Under the pieces are notes generated by a model, which ran no database searches, was not told the DNA's origin, and was given only the letters and a program-made list of their open reading frames with translations. A program made the position numbers and the translations under genes. Source: Spirochaetia bacterium (GTDB lineage Bacteria > Spirochaetota > Spirochaetia > B11-G9). From it: 50,086 nucleotides of DNA. Location: positions 1 to 50,086 of the forward strand of contig JAQIBN010000278.1 in assembly GCA_027859095.1 (NCBI GenBank), given 5' to 3'. Shown here piece after piece: positions 1-10,100 of this stretch (its first letter is position 1; every line of letters begins with the position of its first letter).

Positions 1-2
1 GA

Positions 3-1670
3 CCAAAGGGAATCGAATCTTTAGATAACTATCCAATTGAAAAATGTAAAAGTATAGGTTTAATTGAAAAAAATGGCCTGGCTGTTATTTTCAGCCCATC
101 AAAACCTGGATTACCCGGAAAAGATATCTATGGGAAAATCCTTCCAGGTCTTCCTGGGGAAATACCTAATCTTACAATTCTGGAAAATCTCAAAAGAGAT
201 AAAGATACTTTAATTTCTGAAATTGATGGTTTCATGGATACATTTGAAGATCAGGGAAATACAACAATAAGAGTAAGACCTTCAAAAAGTGAGATAATAG
301 AACTGGAAATATCAGAAGATAAAATGGAAGCATATCTATCTATTGATGAAAATGGCGGGGCTCCTCTTACAGAAACTGAAATTAAAGACAAAATTGTAAA
401 ATTCGGTATAATCAAAGGATTAAAAGAAGAACATCTTAAAAAAGCAGTAGAAGCAAGTAACTCTGGTGAAGTAATACCAAGACTTTTAATTGCTGCAGGA
501 GAAACTCCTGTTGACCCTGGAACAAGTAGACTGAATTTTAAAATTGATATTGCTGATGATAAATCAGTATCCCTTCGTTTAGATGGAAGTGCAGATTTCA
601 AAAACCAGAATAAAATAACTTCCATTGCTAAAGAGGATCTGATAGCTGTAATTCTTTCATCAAAAACAGAATCAAGAGATGGATGGGATGTAACCGGCGT
701 TATTATAAAATCTATTGAAGCTCCTCCATTAAAAATAGAAATAGGAAACGGAATTAAAAAAGTAGACGAAAAAAATGGTGATATTTCTCTTATAGCTGAA
801 GTAGCAGGAGAACTTATTCAGGATGGAGACAAGTTATTAATTAATAATATCCATCTGGTTAATGGAGATGTTGACTTAAAGGAAGGGAATATCAAATTCC
901 CTGGATCTGTAAAAATTGGAGGATCAGTAACTCAGGGATTCTTTGTAATGTCTGGTGGTGAAGTTCAAATAGCTGGAGGGGTTGAGGGTTCACTTATATC
1001 TGCTGCTGAATCAATTATTATAGGCCAGGGAGTGGTAGGAGGTGGAAAAGCTATACTCCGATCAAAACAGGATATTGAACTGGCATTTGCTGAACAAGCT
1101 ACCCTTCTGGCAGTAGGAGATATTAAAGCAAAAAACTCCTGCCTTCGTTGCAAAATTAAATGTAATGGTAAATTACACTTAATTGGAGATAAGGGCAATC
1201 TTATTGGGGGAGATACAAAATCAACCGGAGGTCTTAACGTTGGAAATCTTGGTAATGATAAAGGAGTTAAAACGGAAGTTTCTTTTGGCCAAAATTATCT
1301 AATACAGGATAGAATAGAACTGGAAGAAAAAGAAGTTGAAAAAATAAAAGCACAAATTGCAAAACTTGATACAACAATGCATCAACTTGAAAAAGAAGGC
1401 ACTACTGGTAAATTAAAAAATACAAGACTTCAAAAACTCAAGTTTATGAAACTTATGGAAAAACGTGGTCTAAGATTATTTACTCTTAGAGAAAGATTCG
1501 AAGAACATTTTGAATCAGATATAACTATTCGGGGGACTCTCTATCCTGGAGTAATTCTTGAAAGCCATGGGAGATATCATGAAATTACTTCTGAGAAGAA
1601 ACATCTTGTTATAACATTTAATCGTGAAACAGGAAAAATAAATGAAACCCCAATTAAAAAGGAAACTTAA
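3..1670 (+). CDS. FapA/DUF342-family protein, 5' end outside window
   Basis: Frame stays open upstream of the listed ATG (234) to the window edge (PKGIESLDNYPIEKCKSIGLIEKNGLAVIFSPSKPGLPGKDIYGK...), plus Gly-rich beta-helix region and C-terminal coiled coil typical of FapA/DUF342. Confidence 0.85.
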   Translation, partial: PKGIESLDNYPIEKCKSIGLIEKNGLAVIFSPSKPGLPGKDIYGKILPGLPGEIPNLTILENLKRDKDTLISEIDGFMDTFEDQGNTTIRVRPSKSEIIELEISEDKMEAYLSIDENGGAPLTETEIKDKIVKFGIIKGLKEEHLKKAVEASNSGEVIPRLLIAAGETPVDPGTSRLNFKIDIADDKSVSLRLDGSADFKNQNKITSIAKEDLIAVILSSKTESRDGWDVTGVIIKSIEAPPLKIEIGNGIKKVDEKNGDISLIAEVAGELIQDGDKLLINNIHLVNGDVDLKEGNIKFPGSVKIGGSVTQGFFVMSGGEVQIAGGVEGSLISAAESIIIGQGVVGGGKAILRSKQDIELAFAEQATLLAVGDIKAKNSCLRCKIKCNGKLHLIGDKGNLIGGDTKSTGGLNVGNLGNDKGVKTEVSFGQNYLIQDRIELEEKEVEKIKAQIAKLDTTMHQLEKEGTTGKLKNTRLQKLKFMKLMEKRGLRLFTLRERFEEHFESDITIRGTLYPGVILESHGRYHEITSEKKHLVITFNRETGKINETPIKKET

Positions 1671-2642
1671 ATGCTTGCATATATTTACTACCCAAACTGG
1701 ATAAATCCAGTAATAATTCCAGGGCTACCCTTTCACTGGTATGGATTAATGTATCTTTTTGCTTTTGGAACTACCTATCTACTATTTAAATATCAGGTAA
1801 AAAAAGACAAGCTCAAAATAAGTGATGATGACACTGTTAATTTATTTTTCTGGACTATTCTTGGGCTAATAATAGGTGCCAGAATATTTTCAACACTCGT
1901 TTATGATACAAGTGGAGTTTACTGGAGAAAGCCCTGGCTTATATTCTGGCCGTTTAACGAACAAATGCAAATGGTAGGACTCCAGGGAATGAGTTATCAT
2001 GGAGGGCTAATAGGAGCGATTCTAGGTTTATTTATCTATGTAAAATCAAAAAAAATATCGTTTTTACATATGGCCGACCTTCTTGTTGCTGGAATTCCTC
2101 TTGGATACACTTTTGGTCGTCTTGGGAATTTTATTAATGGGGAATTATGGGGACGAGCTACCAGTGTTGACTGGGGAATAATCTTTCCTTATGCTCCCCT
2201 AATATCAACAAAGCTTGAATGGGTAAAAAACTTAGCAAGAGAAACAGGAATACCATTTGAAGGTTTAAATGCAATAAATCTTCCAAGACATCCATCTCAA
2301 TTATATGAAGCTTTTTTCGAAGGGATTTTCTTATGGGCAATAATATGGTTCATTTTTAGAAAAAGAAAATCTTTTAACGGATTCCTTTTAGCAACTTATT
2401 TAATTGGATATGGTATTGTTCGATTTTTTATAGAATACTTCAGAGAACCTGATGGCGACCTGGGGTTTATATTTTTTAACTTTTCCATGGGGCAAATTCT
2501 ATGTTTTTTAATGATAATCCTGGGCACAACCATTTTGTTTATTGCAAAAAGCGCAGCTAATAGAACTAACTCAAAACCTGTTCCGGAAAATCCAATAAAA
2601 CTGTCTAAACGTAAAATCCAGAAGCGTATAAATAAAACATAA
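1671..2642 (+). CDS. lgt: Prolipoprotein diacylglyceryl transferase
   Basis: Motifs GLPFHWYGLMYLFAF, GMSYHGGLIGAILG, GRLGNFINGELWGR, HPSQLYEAFFEG, VRFFIEYFREPD. Confidence 0.95.
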   Translation: MLAYIYYPNWINPVIIPGLPFHWYGLMYLFAFGTTYLLFKYQVKKDKLKISDDDTVNLFFWTILGLIIGARIFSTLVYDTSGVYWRKPWLIFWPFNEQMQMVGLQGMSYHGGLIGAILGLFIYVKSKKISFLHMADLLVAGIPLGYTFGRLGNFINGELWGRATSVDWGIIFPYAPLISTKLEWVKNLARETGIPFEGLNAINLPRHPSQLYEAFFEGIFLWAIIWFIFRKRKSFNGFLLATYLIGYGIVRFFIEYFREPDGDLGFIFFNFSMGQILCFLMIILGTTILFIAKSAANRTNSKPVPENPIKLSKRKIQKRINKT

Positions 2643-2655
2643 CCATTCTTATTAT

Positions 2656-2690
2656 AGACATACCATAGGGGATTCCCCTATGGTATGTCT
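2656..2690. repeat. Perfect inverted repeat, 17-bp arms with 1-nt centre
   Basis: agacataccatagggga-t-tcccctatggtatgtct read directly from sequence; intergenic after lgt, no T-tract. Confidence 0.9.
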
Positions 2691-2730
2691 CAAATTACCC
2701 TGATTGGCAAGTTCAACTCTACAAGGCACA

Positions 2731-2760
2731 CTCCTGACAGTTATTAATAATTGTCAGGAG
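2731..2760 (+). promoter_or_regulatory. Near-perfect palindrome covering the SD of the downstream sigma factor gene
   Basis: ctcctgacagttattaataattgtcaggag: 13-bp stem with one G-U pair and a 4-nt loop; aggag at 2756-2760 is 7 nt before the ATG at 2768. Confidence 0.75.
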
Positions 2761-2767
2761 TTAAAAG

Positions 2768-3748
2768 ATGAGAAATGATATCAGTACTAATATGCACATG
2801 CTGGACAACCCTATGAAACAGAAAAGGGGAGAAAATAGTTTAGAAATCAACCCATTAGCACTTTATCTTAAACAGATATCAAAATATTCACTTTTATCTA
2901 AAGATAAAGAATTACAATTAGGAAAAGATATCCAAAATACTAAAAAAGATATTATTAAAATAGAGAATAATTATGATAATTTAGAAAATAATAGTCTGGA
3001 GTTAAAAAAATTAAAAGAAACATTTAACAGTCTAAGAGAAAATATGATTACTTCAAATTTAAGACTAGTTGTATCAATTGCAAAAAAATTCCAATACAGG
3101 GGGTTAAGCCTACTTGATTTAATAGATGAAGGGAATATAGGCCTTATTGAAGCCGTTGAGAGATTTGATTATACAAAAAATTGTAGATTTTCAACCTATG
3201 GTTCCTGGTGGATTCAACAATCTGTTTTGAAAGCTATTGCAAATAAAGGAAGAACAATTAGAATACCAATACATATCCTAAATTATGTGAAACAATGCCA
3301 TTCAATAATAAAGTACCTCTCACAGCAATATGAAAGAGAGCCAAAAATATTTGAAATTGCAGATTATATGAATATAAGTATCGAAAAAGTTAATTTATAT
3401 TTATCTTACAGGGCTGAAGTAGCTTCTCTTGATGTACCAATAAATGATGATAATAGTAGTTCTCTTTCAGATTTAGTAAATGATGATAATTATGAACAAC
3501 CATTTGAGAGTGCTCTTACAAAAAATCTGCAGGAAATCCTTGATTCATCTCTAAGTGAACTTTCTTTAAGAGAAAAAAAGATTATTAATCTACGTTATGG
3601 TTTATCTGGGGAATGTCCGCTAACCCTTGAAGAAATTGGTAAGCAAATGGGGATTACCAGAGAAAGAGTAAGACAAATACAAAATAAAAGCATAAGCAAA
3701 CTGAAATCTTTTAAGGAGATAAACGAGCTGAAACCATTACTAGTTTAA
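2768..3748 (+). CDS. Sigma-70 family RNA polymerase sigma factor (group 1/2, RpoD/RpoS-like)
   Basis: [61 protein letters not shown] and C-terminal [28 protein letters not shown]. Confidence 0.95.
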   Translation: MRNDISTNMHMLDNPMKQKRGENSLEINPLALYLKQISKYSLLSKDKELQLGKDIQNTKKDIIKIENNYDNLENNSLELKKLKETFNSLRENMITSNLRLVVSIAKKFQYRGLSLLDLIDEGNIGLIEAVERFDYTKNCRFSTYGSWWIQQSVLKAIANKGRTIRIPIHILNYVKQCHSIIKYLSQQYEREPKIFEIADYMNISIEKVNLYLSYRAEVASLDVPINDDNSSSLSDLVNDDNYEQPFESALTKNLQEILDSSLSELSLREKKIINLRYGLSGECPLTLEEIGKQMGITRERVRQIQNKSISKLKSFKEINELKPLLV

Positions 3749-3757
3749 GAGGTAAAA

Positions 3758-4117
3758 ATGTCAGATAAAGTATTACTTTTAGAGGAATCTGAAGCCATCT
3801 CTAAAAATATATTTATAACTCTTCAGGAATCTGGTTTTGAAGTTTTATCAACTAATTCTATAACAGAAGGGCTATACATTCTTTCTGAATATGATATTGG
3901 TGTAATCATTGCTGATATGAATATGAATTTAGGAAGGATTACTTATTTTACAAATACGCTTAAATCAAATAACAAATTCAATTTAATACCTTTGCTGATG
4001 TTGGCAGATGATAAAGGGAAAAATTCATGGAAACAGATAAATGGTGTTGAGAACTGGATTATTAAACCTTTTTCTGCTAATAAACTCTTAAGATCTATTA
4101 GGAATATAATTGTTTAG
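3758..4117 (+). CDS. Single-domain response-regulator receiver protein
   Basis: Receiver-like length and pattern, IIADMNMN (phospho-Asp region) and WIIKPFSANKLL (Lys-Pro motif). Confidence 0.75.
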   Translation: MSDKVLLLEESEAISKNIFITLQESGFEVLSTNSITEGLYILSEYDIGVIIADMNMNLGRITYFTNTLKSNNKFNLIPLLMLADDKGKNSWKQINGVENWIIKPFSANKLLRSIRNIIV

Positions 4118-5372
4118 AATCTTTTATTACTTTATCAATAAAATATAAACCTGCAGGAAGCATAGGAAAAAATAATTTCAAAGTTTTTTCAGCAGTCTTT
4201 AATTTACTACCAGTAAATATTTGACCCAATCCATTTAAATATTCAAATGGAGGGTAGGCCAAAAAATCCCGTTCTCCATAATTTTGCTTCATATTTTTTT
4301 TCATATTTTTTAAGACCCTAATAAGATGCTTTTTGTCTTTATAATCTGACCTATTTATAATTTCATAATATCTTTTCTCAATTATACCAAATAATTCAGA
4401 CATCTTATATTCTATACTCTGATCTATACCTAAAATCAAAGCAGCACATTCAAAAAAAGGTACAGCTATATCTCGGTACTGGCGCATTCCTTTGGGAAGT
4501 ATTTTCCTCAAAGAGGGATCTTTACCAAGTTTGGTAATAATGTCTCTTTCGATTTTTTTATCTGACTTATAAAAATATTTTATTCCATCTATTTTCCCAA
4601 ATGTCTTCATAGTGTCAAGATAACCGAGTGTTAATAATACCTTAAGAATACCTTTATTAAAATTTAATACACTTCCAATATCTGATGTGTTTTTTATATA
4701 AATTGTTTCAGTTCCTTCTATATCAGGTTTCCTATTAAATCCTGGGCCTGCTAAATCAACAATAATAATTTTTTTATATCCTCTTTCTTTTATCATTCTA
4801 TAAGGAATATTATCGTAAACGCCACCATCTGTATATTTCCTCCCATCAATTTCTGCTTGCTTAAAAGTAGGGAAAGAGGAACTTGCAAGAAGATATTGAC
4901 CAAGTTGGCCTTGGGGAATATCATTTAAGAAAATCTCTACAGGTTTCAATCGGTTAACATTTACAGTTACAAGACCAAAGTCTATCCCTGATCGTCTAAT
5001 ACTTTCTTCATTGACATATGAATTTATGAGGTTTTTTAATGGAGTAGAATCAAGACCACCATATTGTAAAATTGATTTATTAATTTCTCTTAAATGAAAA
5101 AAATTAAATTTTCTAAAATGAAACTTTCCATCTAATATTAATTCAGGAGGAAGTTTGACAACTCTATCGAGGGAGATATTTTCCCATAAATCAAGAGCCT
5201 GTTCATAATTTTTCTGAGCAATTAATGCAGCATTCAAGGCACCAACAGAAGCCCCGGTTACAGCACAAATTTCAATACCAAGTTCATTAAGGGCCTTCCA
5301 GGCACCTATTTGATAGGTGCCCTTTGCACCTCCTCCAGCTAGAACAAGAGCATATTTATCTTTATTCTTCAT
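4098..5372 (-). CDS. Patatin-like phospholipase family protein
   Basis: ALVLAGGGAKGTYQIGAWKALNELGI, nucleophile elbow GASVGALNAAL, DGGVYDNIP. Confidence 0.93.
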   Translation of the reverse strand: MKNKDKYALVLAGGGAKGTYQIGAWKALNELGIEICAVTGASVGALNAALIAQKNYEQALDLWENISLDRVVKLPPELILDGKFHFRKFNFFHLREINKSILQYGGLDSTPLKNLINSYVNEESIRRSGIDFGLVTVNVNRLKPVEIFLNDIPQGQLGQYLLASSSFPTFKQAEIDGRKYTDGGVYDNIPYRMIKERGYKKIIIVDLAGPGFNRKPDIEGTETIYIKNTSDIGSVLNFNKGILKVLLTLGYLDTMKTFGKIDGIKYFYKSDKKIERDIITKLGKDPSLRKILPKGMRQYRDIAVPFFECAALILGIDQSIEYKMSELFGIIEKRYYEIINRSDYKDKKHLIRVLKNMKKNMKQNYGERDFLAYPPFEYLNGLGQIFTGSKLKTAEKTLKLFFPMLPAGLYFIDKVIKDSKQLYS

Positions 5373-5432
5373 GTATCAATAATAAACATTTTTTATGTTT
5401 ATTTGTATACAAAAAAGATTGTTTCTCGTTAT

Positions 5433-6050
5433 TTATTTTGTAAAACCATTAATATATGGAAGGTTCTCTGCCCTGGAAGAGATCAAGCTCCCAGAGTTAA
5501 GAAGTGAAGCTGTAGAATCCCAGGTCCCAGCTAAGAGAGAAGATCTACTAGAATCCGGAATACTTATATTGTATTCAACTCCATTATAATTTATTTTGGC
5601 AGATCTGATATCAATTTCCATTTCCAGCCCTGGATGCTTTTCAGTCTTACCCATCAGTTCTTCAATTACCTCAGGAGAGGCTGTAAGTGCAGGGATACCC
5701 ATAGCACCACAATTACCCTCAAAAATTTCAGCAAATGATTCTCCAATAACAGCTGTTACCCCAGCGCGGTGTAAGGCTTGAGGAGCATGTTCCCTGGATG
5801 ATCCACACCCAAAATTTTTATTAACCAAAAGAACAGAAGCACCCTTATAGGCATCATTATTAAAAGAGTGAGACTTAAGACTTCCATCACTCGTAAATCT
5901 TTCATCATAAAATGCAAATTCACCTAAACCTTTAAAAGAAACAACCTTCATATAACGGGCAGGTATAATTCTATCCGTATCAATATCGTTACCCCGAACA
6001 GGAATACACCTACCGGAGAGTGACTCTCTTTTCATATTTTTTGTATCCAT
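5433..6050 (-). CDS. leuD: 3-isopropylmalate dehydratase small subunit
   Basis: GNDIDTDRIIPARYMK, NFGCGSSREHAPQAL. Start at MDTKN (6050) preferred: ggag SD; listed ORF starts at 6077. Confidence 0.95.
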   Translation of the reverse strand: MDTKNMKRESLSGRCIPVRGNDIDTDRIIPARYMKVVSFKGLGEFAFYDERFTSDGSLKSHSFNNDAYKGASVLLVNKNFGCGSSREHAPQALHRAGVTAVIGESFAEIFEGNCGAMGIPALTASPEVIEELMGKTEKHPGLEMEIDIRSAKINYNGVEYNISIPDSSRSSLLAGTWDSTASLLNSGSLISSRAENLPYINGFTK

Positions 6051-6051
6051 T

Positions 6052-7458
6052 CTAAACTCCTTCCAGATCCCTGGCATCTACTACTTTGCCGGAAACAGCT
6101 GCTGCAGCAACCATTGCGGGGCTCATAAGTAAGGTACGACCTGTAGGAGATCCCTGGCGCCCAATAAAATTACGATTCGAAGAACTTGCAGAAAGTTCTC
6201 TTCCCTTTAGTTTATCTGAATTCATGGCCAGACACATTGAACAGCCTGCATTTCTCCACTGAAAACCAGCTTCAATAAATATTTTATCTAAACCTTCATC
6301 CTCTGCCTGCTTTGCAACATGCTTTGATCCTGGAACTACCAGAGCCCGTACATGGGAATCTACTTTTCTTCCTTTTGCAATTTCTGCTGCTACCCGTAAA
6401 TCTGAAATTCTACCATTAGTACATGAACCAATAAATGCAACATTGATTTCCTGACCCTTAATAGGCGAACCTTCTTTAAAACCCATATGATTATAAGCCT
6501 GTTCTACAGTTTCCCTGTCATCCTGTTCCAGATCTCTTAATAGAGGCATATTCTCACCAATTTCCACACTTTGTCCCGGATTGATACCCCAGGTTACCAT
6601 AGGCTGTAGATCTTCAGCATTCAAAGAATAGACATCATCATAGATTGCATCTGAATCAGATTTTATTGAGTTCCAGTAATCTTCAGCTTTCTTATAATTA
6701 TCTTCTTTTGGTGAAAAAGGACGGCCTTTCATATACTCATAAGTTGTTTCATCAGGGTTTATATAACCAACCCTTGCACCACCTTCAATACTCATATTAC
6801 ATATAGTCATTCTCTCTTCCATCGAGAGTTTGGTTATTGCAGTACCACCAAATTCATAGGCATAACCAATTCCACCCTTGACCCCCAGATCCTTTATTAC
6901 TCTAAGAATAACATCTTTTGCATAAACTCCTTGGGGCATAGAACCACTGATTTTGATAAGTCTTACTTTTGGTCGACTAATAGCCATTGTCTGAGTTGCA
7001 AGAATATCTCTTATTTGGGAAGTTCCAACACCAAATGCGATGGAGCCAAAAGCCCCATGGGTTGATGTGTGGGAATCGCCACAGGCAATTGTCATGCCAG
7101 GTTGGGTTAACCCAAGTTCAGGACCTATAATATGAACTATCCCCTGGTTTTCACTTTTAAGATCGTATAAGGGAATACCATGCTCGGTTGTATTAAGTTC
7201 AAGGGCTTCCATCATTTTTTCTGCCAGAGTATCAGTAAATGGCCTGGTCTGATTCTCAGTTGGTACAATATGATCAACAGTTGCAAACGTACGTTCAGGA
7301 TACATTACATGAAGGCCTCTCTCATTAATCATGGCAAAAGCCTGTGGAGAAGTTACTTCATGAATAAGATGAAGACCTATGAATAACTGATCCAAACCAG
7401 AATCCAATGTTCCCACCTTATGAAGGTCCCACACTTTATTGAAAAGATTTTTTCCCAT
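6052..7458 (-). CDS. leuC: 3-isopropylmalate dehydratase large subunit
   Basis: [54 protein letters not shown]. Confidence 0.96.
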   Translation of the reverse strand: MGKNLFNKVWDLHKVGTLDSGLDQLFIGLHLIHEVTSPQAFAMINERGLHVMYPERTFATVDHIVPTENQTRPFTDTLAEKMMEALELNTTEHGIPLYDLKSENQGIVHIIGPELGLTQPGMTIACGDSHTSTHGAFGSIAFGVGTSQIRDILATQTMAISRPKVRLIKISGSMPQGVYAKDVILRVIKDLGVKGGIGYAYEFGGTAITKLSMEERMTICNMSIEGGARVGYINPDETTYEYMKGRPFSPKEDNYKKAEDYWNSIKSDSDAIYDDVYSLNAEDLQPMVTWGINPGQSVEIGENMPLLRDLEQDDRETVEQAYNHMGFKEGSPIKGQEINVAFIGSCTNGRISDLRVAAEIAKGRKVDSHVRALVVPGSKHVAKQAEDEGLDKIFIEAGFQWRNAGCSMCLAMNSDKLKGRELSASSSNRNFIGRQGSPTGRTLLMSPAMVAAAAVSGKVVDARDLEGV

Positions 7459-8024
7459 TACTTTTTTGCCTCTTTAATTTCACCTTCAAGAGTAGGAAGT
7501 TTTTTTCTGGAATAACCTGCAAAAGCTGTTAACTCATCCCCAATAGCCATAAGAACTTTACCTGTTCTGATAACTTCAATTATTCCATATATTTCAAACA
7601 TCTTAACCAGACCATCAATTTTCCTGGAAGGTCCTGTTACCTGAAAAGTTATTGTAGTATCTGAAATATCTACAACCTCTCCCCTGAAAGCATGTCCAAT
7701 CTGCATAATATCAGTTCTGTTCTCTGCAATACATTTTACTTTTATCAAAGCAAGTTCTTTTTCTACAATATCAAGATCTGCATAGTCTCTTGCATGAACA
7801 ACATCTACCAGTTTATTAAGCTGTTTTAATATCTGATCCAAAGTTTCTTTATCTCCGGAAGCAATAATATTCATATGAGAAAAATCTTGATTCCGGGCTG
7901 GGGAAGTTACCAGGCTGTCTATATTATAACCCCGGCGTGAAAATACCAGGGCTATTCTATTTAATACTCCTGATTTATTTGCTACATACAATCCTATTGC
8001 ATGTGATGAGTATGTATCTGCCAT
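7458..8024 (-). CDS. ilvN: Acetolactate synthase small subunit
   Basis: ACT domain [29 protein letters not shown]; start MADTYSS with ggggag SD (listed ORF to 8051). Confidence 0.92.
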   Translation of the reverse strand: MADTYSSHAIGLYVANKSGVLNRIALVFSRRGYNIDSLVTSPARNQDFSHMNIIASGDKETLDQILKQLNKLVDVVHARDYADLDIVEKELALIKVKCIAENRTDIMQIGHAFRGEVVDISDTTITFQVTGPSRKIDGLVKMFEIYGIIEVIRTGKVLMAIGDELTAFAGYSRKKLPTLEGEIKEAKK

Positions 8025-8025
8025 T

Positions 8026-9741
8026 TTATGTACTCCCCTTAGGTTTCTCAAGTTTTATTTTAGGTGCTTCCAGTAAAATTTCATTAAGCCCTGCACCCGC
8101 AGGAATCATAGGAAAAACATTATCAAGCTTTTCCACTTCTGCATCTATTACACAAGGACCATCGTTATAAGCAAGAGCTTCACTCAGGACTTTCCTAACA
8201 TCCGAACTTCTTCTAATCCTAAAACCCTTTGCTCCATATGCCTGTGCAAGTTTTACAAAATCAGGATTTCCCTTTAAATCAACACCGGATAATCGATTAT
8301 CGTAAAACATATCCTGCCATTGTCTTACCATACCCAGATAGTGATTATTAATTATTAGAATTTTTATTGGTAATTTTTGATTAACTGCTGTAGAAAGTTC
8401 AGAAAGTGTCATTTGAAAACCTCCATCACCAACAATCGCAATCACAACATTATCCTGCTTGGCTAAAGCTGCACCAATAGATGCAGGGAATCCATAGCCC
8501 ATGGTACCTGCACCTCCGGAAGAAAGCCAGTTACGACCAGATTTAATCTTATAAAACTGAGCAGCCCACATTTGATGCTGCCCAACATCTGTAACAACTA
8601 TCGCCTTTCCTTCAGTCAGATTATAAATTTCTTCAATTACATGCTGAGCCCGAAGTTTTCCTTCTTTCTTATAATTCAACGGAAAAGTTTTTTTCCATTT
8701 TTGAACTGATTTTATCCAATCCTCTGTATCCCCCTTTTCGAGGTAGGGAACCATTGCTTCCAGAATTGTTTTTGCATCTCCGACAATACTTTTATCAACT
8801 TTTATTACTTTATTAATTTCAGAATGATCAATATCAATATGTATTTTAACAGCATTCTTACAGAACTCGTCAATTTTCCCTGTAATCCTATCATCCCAAC
8901 GACTTCCTAACGAAATAATTAGATCACATTCATAAACAGCCTTATTTGCATATGCTGTTCCATGCATTCCAAGCATTCCAAGACTCAGATCATGTGTATC
9001 AGGGAAGCATCCCTTCCCAAGAAGAGTATTAGTCACGGGGATTTGTAACTTTTCAGCCAAAAACTGTACACTCTTCTCTGCCCCGGAAATAATAGAACCA
9101 TGTCCAACAAGAATAACAGGTTTTTTTGCTTTATTAAGTAATATTGCGATTTCTTTTAAATCCGCATCTTCGATATCATCAGGAACATTGTATCCCGGAA
9201 GATGAAAGGGTGCGTTATAGTTAGGATCTATATGTGCACTGGTTACATCTTTTGGAAGATCAATTAGCACAGGTCCAGGACGACCAGAACCGGCTAAATA
9301 AAAAGCCTCCTTAAAAACCCTCGGAATCTCATCTGCATTTTTTATTAAATAAGAATGCTTTACTACAGGATATGATATTCCAAAAACATCTGCCTCCTGA
9401 AAAGCATCAACACCCAGAGTCCATGTTGGAGCCTGACCTGTTAAAACAACCAGAGGAATTGAATCCATATGAGCTGTAAGAATTCCAGTAATGGTATTAG
9501 TTGCTCCCGGTCCTGATGTAACCAGAGCCACACCAGTTTTCCCACTGGCTCTTGCATATCCATCAGCCATATGCACTGCACCTTGCTCATGCCTGGTAAG
9601 CACAAGTTCAATAGAAGAATCAACCAGAGCATCAAAAATTGGTATTACTGATCCCCCAGGTAAACCAAAAATATACTCAACACCCTGCTGCTGAATAATA
9701 TCAACAATAACTTCAGCTCCAGTTCGAAGATTTTTTGTCAT
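8026..9741 (-). CDS. ilvB: Acetolactate synthase large subunit
   Basis: ThDP enzyme motifs [52 protein letters not shown]; start MTKNLRTG with gggag SD (listed ORF to 9762). Confidence 0.95.
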   Translation of the reverse strand: MTKNLRTGAEVIVDIIQQQGVEYIFGLPGGSVIPIFDALVDSSIELVLTRHEQGAVHMADGYARASGKTGVALVTSGPGATNTITGILTAHMDSIPLVVLTGQAPTWTLGVDAFQEADVFGISYPVVKHSYLIKNADEIPRVFKEAFYLAGSGRPGPVLIDLPKDVTSAHIDPNYNAPFHLPGYNVPDDIEDADLKEIAILLNKAKKPVILVGHGSIISGAEKSVQFLAEKLQIPVTNTLLGKGCFPDTHDLSLGMLGMHGTAYANKAVYECDLIISLGSRWDDRITGKIDEFCKNAVKIHIDIDHSEINKVIKVDKSIVGDAKTILEAMVPYLEKGDTEDWIKSVQKWKKTFPLNYKKEGKLRAQHVIEEIYNLTEGKAIVVTDVGQHQMWAAQFYKIKSGRNWLSSGGAGTMGYGFPASIGAALAKQDNVVIAIVGDGGFQMTLSELSTAVNQKLPIKILIINNHYLGMVRQWQDMFYDNRLSGVDLKGNPDFVKLAQAYGAKGFRIRRSSDVRKVLSEALAYNDGPCVIDAEVEKLDNVFPMIPAGAGLNEILLEAPKIKLEKPKGST

Positions 9742-9813
9742 AAACAAGCTCCCGTATAACAATTTATTCTAAACTTAGCAATTTTTGCGTTTGTTTTAGG
9801 TAGTTATTTTTAT

Positions 9814-9833
9814 CTAATAAATACATTTATTAG
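9814..9833. promoter_or_regulatory. Perfect 20-bp palindrome in ilvB upstream region (putative operator)
   Basis: ctaataaat-ac-atttattag, 73 bp upstream of the inferred ilvB start. Confidence 0.5.
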
Positions 9834-10100
9834 TTTTTCTGATTATTTTAAATTTGTCAATAGAAATATTTTACAATAATTCAATAACTAACGCCTTTTT
9901 TTAAAATCAAGGATACTAAAATAAGTCTCACACAAAATCACTCAATTATATCCGAATAAAGCTTATTTTTGATGGGATAGCATCTCCGAATCTGGAGGAT
10001 ATCTCTTCATCATCATCAATTTTTAACACAAAAGGACTTCTAGAGGTATTACCATTAATTCCACTGTCTTTAAACATAATAGATATGATACGATAAAAGA

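Noticed and set aside
251-625. Minus-strand ORF antisense to the FapA-like gene (and similar antisense ORFs such as 14889-15212, 17626-17871, 18283-18650, 42203-42580)
   Set aside because: Lie opposite well-supported genes, have low-complexity Ser/Leu/Phe-rich or basic composition and no recognisable motifs.
5381-5403. AT-rich hairpin aataaacat-ttttt-atgtttatt between leuD and the patatin gene
   Set aside because: Could be a weak terminator or chance in AT-rich DNA; insufficient support.
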